In this document: positions 22,077 to 33,400 of the stretch, in pieces
How the letters are laid out: each line of letters opens with the position of its first letter
Numbering within the stretch: position 1 is the first letter of the stretch
From: Petrolisthes cinctipes
Taxonomy: Eukaryota > Arthropoda > Malacostraca > Decapoda > Porcellanidae
Assembly: GCA_033782935.1 (NCBI GenBank)
Contig: JAWQEG010004676.1
Coordinates: 1 to 64,000 of the forward strand
DNA: 64,000 nucleotides
Direction of reading: 5' to 3'
Position numbers and translations under genes: made by a program
The notes under the pieces: model-generated
What the model saw: only the letters and a program-made list of their open reading frames with translations
Database searches by the model: none
Told to the model about the DNA's origin: nothing

Positions 22077-23730
22077 CTAATTAAACAATAATAACAACAA
22101 TAATAATATTAATAAATAAATGGTTACATCATAATCTCCTACTGCAGGAGTAATAAAGAGGTCTGAGCTGGCAAGTTGCAACAGTAGTCCAGTTTGGGCT
22201 GAATCTGCAGAGCTCGAAATCTCCACAGGGTTAACATGCATGCAGTCTTCTTCTCTAGAGTAGAAGGTTCGAAGAACCCACGGTCCTGCCATCCTTCTTG
22301 CTTTCTTCACAGTTTCTAGGATGTGATGTTTAAATGTAACATCCTCACTCACGTGAACACCCAAACATTTCACATGGGCACTGGTGGGTATCACCTGATT
22401 GTCGCTTGTTAGGAAGGATGTTGATCTGAGGATTTCTTGGTTACTTCCACTTCTGAGTAATTGGAATTTGCTGTCGTTGAATATCATGTATTCTCTCTTG
22501 CCCATTTGAATATCATATCTAGATCTTCTTGAAGACCATCAACATCCTCTTCAGTATTTATGCTTTTGCATACCGTATGTTCGTATAGTCAGCAAAGAAG
22601 GTTACTGCTGAGTGTGCTACGCCTTTATCAATACCCCCAATAAGTATGAGAAATAGCAGAGAACCGAGCACAGTCCCTTGAGGGACACCACTGATAACTT
22701 CTCGTTCAGCTGATATAGTACCAAAGAGTATGTAAGGTCCATACTCTTTGATAGTACCATTAGCAGCTACTACCTGGGATCTATGAGCAAGGAATTCAGC
22801 CAGCGATACTCCTATTTTTGCTCCCCCTTTGTGAATTGGTGTTACAATTGCTTTCTTTGCCACCTTGGGTATTTTGCAGGTATCCATAGGGAATGACGCC
22901 ATACCATGTATAATGGATGTGCTAATGACTCTTTGCACTTTATAAGGATAATAGTTGGCATACCATCTGAGCCAGGTGCTGTGTTGGGTTTTAGCTCCCC
23001 AGTTGCTGTCTATATGTTAATGTTTTTTTCTGAGAAATCTATGTCTTGTAGTGTAGCATGTCCCTCCGGTAGAACTGTTTGGTTAAAGAAGGTCCTAGGT
23101 TCTGCTATTAGCTTAGTTTGGTCCAGAGTGCTGAAGACAGTTTGACAGTGGTTAGCCAGAAGGTGACACATTACTTCAGCATCTTCTTCAACACGTCCTT
23201 CAGGTGTGGGTAGGGGACCAATGGAAGTAAAGGACTTTGAAAACTTTGTTGCATAGTTAAAAAAGCAACTTGGATTTACTTTTATGTTCAAAATAGCCTT
23301 GTTTTCTTCTCTTTTCCTTTGATTTTCATGTGATCTCTGGAGTTGTTCTTTTATTTGGACAATTTCTGACAACATTGCTGTCCTTCTTGTTTCAATATTT
23401 GTTATTAATATCTGTTTGTTTAATTAAAATATCCAAGATGTTTTTCCCTCTAGCTGGTTCTGTGATTTCTTGGCTTAAGAAATACTGGTTCATAAACTCA
23501 TGTAGGGCTATTGCTTGATCTTGGTCCTCTCGACTCCTTCCTTCAATACACCCCTGTACCCATTTGATGATTGGGAAGTTGAAGTCGCCTGTTATTATCA
23601 GATCTTGTGTGGACGGTTGTAGCTGGTCCAGGGTGAGGACTCTAGGAAGTTTTGCTTGCTGCACTGAGGGGGTCGATATAAGTTGACAAAGATAAGTGAA
23701 AGCATTTTGACATGGATGGAGTACCAAAAT
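22077..23730 (-). mobile_element. LINE reverse-transcriptase and endonuclease C-terminal part (minus strand)
   Basis: In several minus-strand frames the LINE protein is recognisable. IITGDFNFPIIKWVQGC (23574-23625) is the C-terminal core of an APE-type endonuclease. A linker with NPSCFFNYATKFSKSFTSIG follows. The RT then shows AKKAIVTPIHKGGAK, VISGVPQGTVLGSLLFLILI and VTFFADYTNI, the catalytic loop, in which FADD is changed to FADY. VKCLGVHVSEDVTFKHHILE closes the RT. The order is correct for one element running right to left. Frameshifts and the altered FADD box mean it is dead. Confidence 0.88.
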
Positions 23731-24645
23731 TTCAACTTGTCTATTTGAGTAAGTTAAGAGAACTTCAGTATTGGATGCCTGTCCTTTCTAATGTATGTTA
23801 TTGTACCACCATGTGACCTATCTTTTCTGTCTGCCCTGAAAATTGTGTAATTTTGTAGCTGGATTTCGGTATCAATAATGTCCTCACATAGGTGGGATTC
23901 CGTTAGTGCGAAGAAAGCTATGTCTTCGAGATGTGCAAGTTCAGAAAGGAAAGGTACTTTGCTTCTATTGGACTTGGGATATAGACCTTGTATATTTTCA
24001 AATATAGGAATGATTCTAGTGCCCCTTTGCCGCATTGAGCCAGAGGAACATTGATATTGGTACTGGGGCTGGGGGAGGTAGATTCTGTGTTTGCCTCTCC
24101 ATCTGGTTTTGTATTATCATTCCTTGGGCCTCTACTATTTTGCTCAAGTTGTCCATTTGTGATTTCATTTCTGACATCATAATTTCTAAAAAAAAGTAGG
24201 CATAGACTGGATGTTTCCATAACTGGTAGCTTCATTTTGCCATATTTTTGCTGATGTCCTGGAGCATTTGTTTGAACATTGTTTGTGGCCCCAGACATCA
24301 GTTGATTTTGTGCTGGTTCGTCAGGTTGTTCTCGTTTAGTGCCACGGATGTGTGTGTATGTGCATTCTTTGTTGAAACACTCGCACCACTGCACAGAGCC
24401 ACGGCACAGCATTGGGTGGTAGTTTTGACACTCTTGTCCTGATTTGCAGCCTTGGTTGCCTCTTGGTCCATGTTGAATTAATCTTTGGCAAGGCTTACGG
24501 TGACCAAATTTACATCCTCTACCACTTACTCCATATTTGCAGACACCCCTCTTGTAGAAGCGGCATTTGCCGCCGCCGCATTTCATTCGAGGCGGTGGCT
24601 TAAGCAGAGTTTTGGATGTCACTTTGGTTTGTTTGCGTTAAGTTT
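23730..24645 (-). mobile_element. LINE N-terminal part: three CCCH zinc fingers plus start of the endonuclease
   Basis: The frame at 23918-24622 begins with three CCCH-type knuckles: CRFYKRGVCKYGVSGRGCKF followed by GH, CKSGQECQNYHP, and CECFNKECTYTH. A Gln/Asn/Pro-rich linker follows. Its 3' part then overlaps, by frameshift, the endonuclease start FENIQGLYPKSNRSKVPFLS and ALTESHLCEDIIDTEIQLQN (23754-24035). The fingers therefore lie directly upstream of the endonuclease in the same element. CCCH modules upstream of endonucleases occur in some animal LINEs and probably bind the element's RNA. A further open stretch to about 24907 may be the 5' end. Confidence 0.8.
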
Positions 24646-24907
24646 GTATAGTCACATTTGAGATAGTAGAATAATTCCTGTGATTGTGGTGGTGGTGAGG
24701 GTGCTTCTCTGTTCTCCTGAGGCTGTAGTGTTGGTGGTCTTTTATCCTCCAGCTTGTGGGAGTCCAGCAAGGTGTTGCTTGGTGTTGGTGCCCACTGCCC
24801 TCTCTGAGGCTCAGCTGATCACGTCGAACTCCGGTCGGAGCATCAACTTCACCAAGTACCTGCATTATTCTTTGCCATCTTTTTAATAATGCCGGCGTGT
24901 TCAGCAT

Positions 24908-25600
24908 ATGGGTGTACCCAGAGAGACAGGAGTCTTTCTACTACCTTTCATAGGTATGTTAAGAAAGTCATACAGAAAAATATACGACAGAAATGGACAA
25001 ATCAACGAAGTGAAATTCATCACCTGCCTCATACACCGTGACACCCATGTCCTGTAGAATATTGATACTGTACACACATGCTGCAAAGCCAAGGCTATTA
25101 TAGTATTCTGATATTAACTGTTAATGTATAACCTCACATATATATGGCATTGACTGGGTTATAAAAGATAAACTGGTTCCATGGGGTGACCTACTTGTGC
25201 CCAAGTTAAGGTTGGCCTGTAGGATAACTCGAGTGTTGAGAGATTGTATTATGAATGTTTTAGCATATATCATAATGTTTTAAAGATATTTAATTTATAA
25301 TTGTGTTTACTATGTAGACTAGTTGGTTGTTGAGGATTTAGGTCTAATAAGTTATAGTACCGTAGTATAAGTTATATAAGCCAATGTGCCAAAAGAGTTT
25401 TTATAATTGTGAAGTTACGGCTTGGGACTGATGAGTAAAATTAATGTTTTTATGTGAATCAGAGTGAACTGGAACTGAGTAAGTGATGCAGTAACTTTAT
25501 GCAGTAGCATCCAGCCATCATGGTAAGATTCCATGTGGCTTAGTGGTAAAATGTGTTTGATACAAGACACCACCACACCTGAGTGTGAACTCTATTCCAT
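24908..25600. other. Intergenic, no feature recognised
   Basis: Nothing coding or repetitive was recognised between the LINE and the tandem repeat at 25606. Confidence 0.4.
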
Positions 25601-25605
25601 GACAG

Positions 25606-26010
25606 TTCTGGGTGTTACACTACACATCTCTTCACCATAATATACACATCTTCACTACACATCACATATCTCCAGTACCCTATACACATCTTCACAACAC
25701 ACCACACATCTTCACTACCCTATACACATCTTCACTACACCATACACATCTTAACTACACACACATCTCCATTACCCTATACACGTACATCATCACATAT
25801 CTTCACTACACTATACACATCATCACAACACACCACACCTTCACTACACTATGTAAATCTTCACTTATACCCTATACATATCTTCACTACATTATGCACA
25901 TTTTCACTACACTATGTAGGCTACATTTTCACTGCACATCACACATCTTCACAGCACACCACACATCTTCACTACACTATACACATCTTCACTTCACTAT
26001 ACACATCTTA
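25606..26010. repeat. Degenerate minisatellite of CACTATACACATCTTCACTA type, about 21-bp period
   Basis: About 20 imperfect units with CTTCACTACACTATACACAT as the theme fill the region. An open frame of 143 codons runs through it only because the repeat lacks stops in that phase; the product would be a His/Thr/Tyr-rich tandem peptide with no family resemblance. Confidence 0.85.
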
Positions 26011-26284
26011 CTGTATATAATCTTATTTATATACTGTACCTAAAGAGTGACATAAGGCCTTCCAGAGTCTCGTACTAGAACTCTTTATATAATTAAATAT
26101 ATTTGCATTTGTACTTGTTCTTATTTCTCTGTAGCCTTATAATACTGTTTGTGGGTTGGTGTGTAAGCTATGACCTACTCTTTTACTATACTTTTTGCAT
26201 AAAATAAACTATTCATTCATTCATACCCCTCCGAGAAGAGGTAATACTCGAGGAAACTGCGGTATTTATTGGGTTTAAGTACTT

Positions 26285-26390
26285 TTGATAATGTACAGCT
26301 GGTCCCCCCACAAAGCAGCAGACATTCAAGCCCTGCTGGAATTGTTCAGCGAGCCTACACCCGGCAGATTAGAGGTTTGAAAGTACCGGA
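26285..26390 (+). mobile_element. Short LINE RT C-terminal remnant
   Basis: In shifting frames it reads YSWSPHKAADIQAL then VQRAYTRQIRGLK, which resembles the block SPxxxxDIxxLExVQRxxTRxIxGL near the C-terminus of LINE reverse transcriptases. The following sequence to about 26620 does not continue the family. Confidence 0.5.
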
Positions 26391-26639
26391 TGAACCAGCA
26401 GTACCAGGATACACACAATACTGCAGAGCAGCAACAAATGCAATACCGGACCAGCAGGTGGACCTACTGCTTTGGAACGCTGGGACTGACTACAGCGGCG
26501 GATCACCACGGCTCTGATCGATCTGGATCAAGACATCATCAAGTATCAAGTGCAGTCCCATCGAGTCAGTCGACAAATCCCATCATCAGAGAAGGAGAAA
26601 GTAGAAAGGACTTGGCCAGTTAACATTAGACAGTTTTCT

Positions 26640-27408
26640 TTGTTGCGGCTGCATGGCTGACTTAGGTGGTTTTGCAGCTGGCTTACCTTGAAGAAGTCAT
26701 TCCATCCTCACTCGCTGATGTGATGTGGCCTTTGCTCGCACCTGAAAGGAATACCGCTCCATGTGGGAGGTTGCTAGGCGGCAACCAAACAAGGCTGCAA
26801 ACCAATAGTATAGATTTATTTCCCGAATTTCTCAGCCCTTAGCAATGTCACCTTGCATTGTTGTACGAATAATGCATGTAGCTACATATAGTAGGAAGGT
26901 ATAATGATGTACTGTTACGGCAGCCACAATCTTGGAATTCAATTTTTATTTTATATGTTGTACAGCAGTAAGTAAACTCGATCAATTCTACATAGCATGT
27001 TTGCCACGATAATGGTATAATAATTTGGTAGATAATACGATTATTTTAGGTTTAGTGTACGATTACCCCAAGTAGGAGGAGCATTTCCGGACATCACAGA
27101 CCACCAGCAGTATTGCTAAATATGGAAAAATTTCTTTGTTTTAGGAAATTTTAAAGTCCACACGGGGAAATTATATACAGATTATTTAAGAGTCAACAGG
27201 GAAATTTTTACCAGACGAAATTCCTGAAAGACCATCAATGTTCAAGTGTATAACAAGGAATTATTGAGATAAAAAGAGAAATTCTAAAGGTGAAGTTCGG
27301 GAAATTTCGTGAGTCAGACCTGGCAACACTGCAAACAGACCAACAAGGTGCCTGTCTCTGAGGAGAAAACAAGACACTCGTGCTATCAAACTTATAATAA
27401 TCCTCAAC
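26640..27408. other. Upstream region of PDAP1
   Basis: This should contain the PDAP1 promoter and 5' untranslated region. There is no TATA box at an obvious distance, and I could not place a start site. The stretch near 27316-27335 (GACCTGGCAACACTGCAAAC) echoes the GTGTTGCCAG word of the foldback repeats. Confidence 0.4.
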
Positions 27409-27421
27409 ATGCCTAGGGGTG
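27409..27421 (+). CDS. PDAP1: PDAP1 coding exon 1 (13 coding bases)
   Basis: ATGCCTAGGGGTG then GTAAGT gives M-P-R-G plus one base of Gly. The context AACATG has A at -3. It is too short for any ORF finder, but it joins in frame to 36851 and reproduces the family N-terminus (MPRGGK versus MPKGGR in human). Confidence 0.85.
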
Positions 27422-30400
27422 GTAAGTGGTGATAAAACCATAATATTAGTGTCCATTGATTGTACAGTCACGAATATTTTTAAGTATACATTGTGTAGGA
27501 CTAATGGTTGACGTCTGAGTTAAATAAATCAATGCAGCAACATGTATTATTTTGATAAAGTCTGTCTGCTCAACCCAACGTCTGTTTTTGGATTTTGGCA
27601 ATTTTCTGATGTGTTTGTGTCCTCCATTTCATCCAGTTTGCTTAACCAATTTTCTGATATGTTTCCACAATGTTCATCCAATTTTTTTACGTGTTTTCTC
27701 CATTTCATCCAATTAGCTTAAATATTTTTTTTATATTTCCTCCGTTTCATTCAATTTTCCAATATGTTTCCTCCATTTCATCGAATTAGCTCAACAAATT
27801 GTCTGATATTTCATCCATTTCATCCAATTTTCTAATGTTTCCTCCATTTCATCCAAGTTTCTAATATGTTTACTCTATTTTCATCCAATTTAATGATGTT
27901 TCCTCCATATCATCAATTTGCCTTGCCATATTCAAGAACATCCTTGGTGTTGACGATAGCATGGTACCAATACGATGGCTCTGTTGTTTGTCTATGGAGC
28001 CATCGTATCGTTACTACACCATGGATGTTCTTGAATAGGGAGACCTTTGCTTTGCCATATAATTAGGGTTACTATAGTTACTCTAATTCCATGTTATTCC
28101 AGAATCACTACAAACTAACCCCATAAGTTTATTACCGTAAGGGAAAAATAAAAGGTATTACACCATTAAGATAAACAATCCCAATCAAAGACATATTTCA
28201 TCTACAATATGAGAGGGAGAGGTAGAGGTGAGGTCAAATTTGGATTATTGTTGAGCATAGGCTATAACTTATAAATGGTAATAATAGTGTTAAGGGAGTC
28301 AGTCATAATATACAGTAGTCTACTTTTGGTACATTGGAGGGCTACTGATTTCTTAATATGCCATGAAACGGGGCCAGATTAACAAAAATTAATGGTATCA
28401 TGTTGCTTAGAATAGTTTGGAGGAATCAGTTGCTCCAATGTTTTTATATTTTATCCATTTCATTCAATTTTCCAATATGTTTCCTCCATTTCATCCAATT
28501 AGTTTAACCAATTGTCTGAAATTTCATCCATTTCATCCAATTTTCTAATATGTTTCCTCCATTTCATCCAATTTTCTAATATGTTTCCTCCATTTCATCC
28601 AATTTTCTGATATGTTTTCTCCATGTTCACCCAATTCAATTATGAGTTTCCTCCATTTCACCCAATTTTTTTATGCGTTTCCTCCATTTCATCCAAGTTT
28701 CTAATATGTTTCCTCTATTTTCATCCAATTTAAGGATGTTTCCTCCATATCATCACACTTAGCCTTGCCATATTCAAGAACATCCTTGGTGTTGACGATA
28801 GCATGGTACCAATACGATGGCTCTGTTGTTTGTCTATGGAGCCATCGTATCGTTACTACACCGTGAATGTTCTTGAATAGGGGGCCCTTCGCTTTGCCAT
28901 ATAATTAGGGTTACTATAGTTAATCTAATTCCATGTTATTCCAGAATCACTACAAACTAACCCCATAAGTTTATTACCGTAAGGGAAAAATAAAAGGTAT
29001 TACACCATTAAGATAAACAATCCCAATCAAAGACATATTTCATCTACAATATGAGAGGGAGAGGTAGAGGTGAGGTCAAATTTGGATTATTGTTGAGCAT
29101 AGGCTATAACTTATAAATGGTAATAATAGTGTTAAGGGAGTCAGTCATAATATACAGTAGTCTACTTTTGGTACATTGGAGGGCTACTGATTTCTTAATA
29201 TGCCATGAAACAGGGCCAGATTAACAAAAATTAATGTTATCATGTTGCTTAGAATAGTTTGGAGGAATCAGTTGCTCCAATGTTTTTATATTTCCTCCAT
29301 TTGATTCAATTTTCCAATATGTTTCCTCCATTTAATCCAATTAGCTTAACCAATTGTCTGATATTTCCTCCATTTCATCCAAGTTTCTAATATGTTTCCT
29401 CTATTTTCATCCAATTTAATGATGTTTCCTCCATATCATCACTTTGCCTTGCCATATTCAAGAACATCCTTGGTGTTGATGATAGCATGGTACCAATACG
29501 ATGGCTCTGTTATTTGTCTATGGAGCCATCGTATCGTTACTACACCTTGAATGTTCTTGAATAGGGGGCCCTTTGCTTTGCCATATAATTAGGGTTACTA
29601 TAGTTACTCTAATTCCATGTTATTCCAGAATCACTACAAACTAACCCCATAAGTTTATTACCGTAAGGGAAAAATAAAAGATATTACACAATTAAGATAA
29701 ACAATCCCAATCAAAGACATATTTCATCTACAATATGAGAGGGAGAGGTAGAGGTGAGGTCAAATTTGGATTATTGTTGAGCATAGGCTATAACTTATAA
29801 ATGGTAATAATAGTGTTAAGGGAGTCAGTCATAATATACAGTAGTCTACTTTTGGTACATTGGAGGGCTACTGATTTCTTAATATGCCATGAAACAGGGC
29901 CAGATTAACAAAAATTAATGGTATCATGTTGCTTAGAATAGTTTGGAGGAATCAGTTGCTCCAATTTTTTTATATTTCCTCCATTTCATTCAATTTTCCA
30001 ATATGTTTCCTCCATTTCATCCAATTTTCTAATATGTTTCCTCCATTTCATCCAATTTTCTGATATGTTTTCTCCATGTTCACCCAATTTTCCAATATGT
30101 TTCCTCCATTTAATCCAATTAGCTTAACCAATTGTCTGAAATTTCCTCCATTTCATCCAATTTTCTAATATGTTTCCTCCATTTCATTCAATTTTCTAAT
30201 ATGTTTCCTCCATTTCATCCAATTTTCTGATATGTTTTCTCCATGTTCACCCAATTTTTTTATGCATTTCCTCCATTTCACCCAATTTTTTTATGCGATT
30301 CCTCCATTTCATCCAAGTTTCTAATGTGTTTCCTCTATTTTCATCCAATTTAATGATGTTTCCTCCATATCATCACTTTGCCTTTCCATATTCAAGAACA

Positions 30401-33400
30401 TCCTTGGTGTTGACGATAGCATGGTACCAATACGATGGCTCTGTTGTTTGTCTATGGAGCCATCGTATCGTTACTACACCATGAATGTTCTTGAATAGGG
30501 AGCCCTTTGCTTTGCCATATAATTAGGGTTACTGTAGTTACTCTAATTCCATATTATTCCAGAATCACTACAAACTAACCCCATAAGTTTATTACCGTAA
30601 GGGAAAAATAAAAGGTATTACACCATTAAGATAAACAATCCCAATCAAAGACATATTTCATCTACAATATGAGAGGGAGAGGTAGAGGTGAGGTCAAATT
30701 TGGATTATTGTTGAGCATAGGCTATAACTTATAAATGGTAATAATAGTGTTAAGGGAGTCAGTCATAATATACAGTAGTCTACTTTTGGTACATTGGAGG
30801 GCTACTGATTTCTTAATATGCCATGAAACAGGGCCAGATTAACAAAAATTAATGGTATCATGTTGCTTAGAATAGTTTGGAGGAATCAGTTGCTCCAATT
30901 TTTTTTATATTTCCTCTATTTCATTCAATTTTCCAATATGTTTCCTCCATTTCATCCAATTAGCTTAACCAATTGTCTGAAATTTCCTCCATTTCATCCA
31001 ATTTTCTAATATGTTTCCTCCATTTCATCCAATTTTCTAATATGTTTCCTCCATTTCATCCAATTTTCTGATATGTTTCCTCCATTTCATCCAATTTTCT
31101 GATATGTTTTCTCCATGTTCACCCAATCCAATTATGCGTTTCCTCCATTTCACCCAATTTTTTTATGCGATTCCTCCATTTCATCCAAGTTTCTAATGTG
31201 TTTCCTCTATTTTCATCCAATTTAATGATGTTTCCTCCATATCATCACTTTGCCTTTCCATATTCAAGAACATCCTTGGTGTTGACGATAGCATGGTACC
31301 AATACGATGGCTCTGTTGTTTGTCTATGGAGCCATCGTATCGTTACTACACCGTGAATGTTCTTGAATAGGGGGCCCTTCGCTTTGCCATATAATTAGGG
31401 TTACTATAGTTACTCTAATTCCATGTTATTCCAGAATCACTACAAACTAACCCCATAAGTTTATTACCGTAAGGGAAAAATAAAAGGTATTACACAATTA
31501 AGATAAACAATCCCAATCAAAGACATATTTCATCTACAATATGAGAGGGAGAGGTAGAGGTGAGGTCAAATTTGGATTATTGTTGAGCATAGGCTATAAC
31601 TTATAAATGGTAATAATAGTGTTAAGGGAGTCAGTCATAATATACAGTAGTCTACTTTTGGTACATTGGAGGGCTACTGATTTCTTAATATGCCATGAAA
31701 CAGGGCCAGATTAACAAAAATTAATGGTATCATGTTGCTTAGAATAGTTTGGAGGAATCAGTTGCTCCAATGTTTTTATATTTCCTCCATTTCATTCAAT
31801 TTTCCAATATGTTTCCTCCATTTCATCCAATTAGCTTAACCAATTGTCTGAAATTTCCTCCATTTCATCCAATTTTCTAATATGTTTCCTCCATTTCATC
31901 CAATTTTCTAATATGTTTCCTCCATTTCATCCAATTTTCTGATATGTTTTCTCCATGTTCACCCAATTCAATTATGCGTTTCCTCCATTTCACCCAATTT
32001 TTTTATGCGTTTCCTCCATTTCATCCAAGTTTCTAATGTGTTTCCTCTATTTTCATCCAATTTAATGATGTTTCCTCCATATCATCACACTTTGCCTATC
32101 CATATTCAAGAACATCCTTGGTGTTGACGATAGCATGGTACCAATACGATGGCTCTGTTGTTTGTCTATGGAGCCATCGTATCGTTACTACACCTTGAAT
32201 GTTCTTGAATAGGGAGCCCTTTGCTTTGCCATATAATTAGGGTTACTGTAGTTACTCTAATTCCATATTATTCCAGAATCACTACAAACTAACCCCATAA
32301 GTTTATTACCGTAAGGGAAAAATAAAAGGTATTACACCATTAAGATAAACAATCCGAATCAAAGACATATTTCATCTACAATATGAGAGGGAGAGGTAGA
32401 GGTGAGGTCAAATTTGGATTATTGTTGAGCATAGGCTATAACTTATAAATGGTAATAATAGTGTTAAGGGAGTCAGTCATAATATACAGTAGTCTACTTT
32501 TGGTACATTGGAGGGCTACTGATTTCTTAATATGCCATGAAACAGGGCCAGATTAACAAAAATTAATGGTATCATGTTGCTTAGAATAGTTTGGAGGAAT
32601 CAGTTGCTCTAATGTTTTTATATTTCCTCCATTTCATTCAGTTTTCCAATGTTTCCTCCATTTCATCCAATTAACTTAACCAATTGTCTGATATTTCCTC
32701 CATTTCATCCAATTTTCTAATATGTTTCCTCCATTTCATCCAATTTTCTAATATGTTTCCTCCATTTCATCCAATTTTCTGATATGTTTTCTCCATGTTC
32801 ACCCAATTCAATTATGCGTTTCCTCCATTTCACCCAATTTTTTTATGCGTTTCCTCCATTTCACCCAATTATTTTATGCGTTTCCTCCATTTCATCCAAG
32901 TTTCTAAGGTGTTTCCTCTATTTTCATCCAATTTAATGATATTTCCTCCATATCATCACTTTGCCTTGCCATATTCAAGAACATCCTTGGTGTTGACGAT
33001 AGCATGGTACCAATACGATGGCTCTGTTGTTTGTCTATGGAGCCATCGTATCGTTACTACACCTTGAATGTTCTTGAATAGGGAGCCCTTTGCTTTGCCA
33101 TATAATTAGGGTTACTATAGTCACTCTAATTCCATGTTATTCCAGAATCACTACAAACTAACCCCATAAGTTTATTACCGTAAGGGAAAAATAAAAGGTA
33201 TTACACAATTAAGATAAACAATCCCAATCAAAGACATATTTCATCTACAATATGAGAGGGAGAGGTAGAGGTGAGGTCAAATTTGGATTATTGTTGAGCA
33301 TAGGCTATAACTTATAAATGTTAATAATAGTGTTAAGGGAGTCAGTCATAATATACAGTAGTCTACTTTTGGTACATTGGAGGGCTACTGATTTCTTAAT

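Noticed and set aside
25612..26043. 143-codon His/Thr/Tyr-rich frame
   Set aside because: It is the translation of a degenerate minisatellite without stops in that phase.
26390..26623. 77-codon Gln-rich frame after the short LINE remnant
   Set aside because: No family match and no continuation; it may be leftover LINE or chance.
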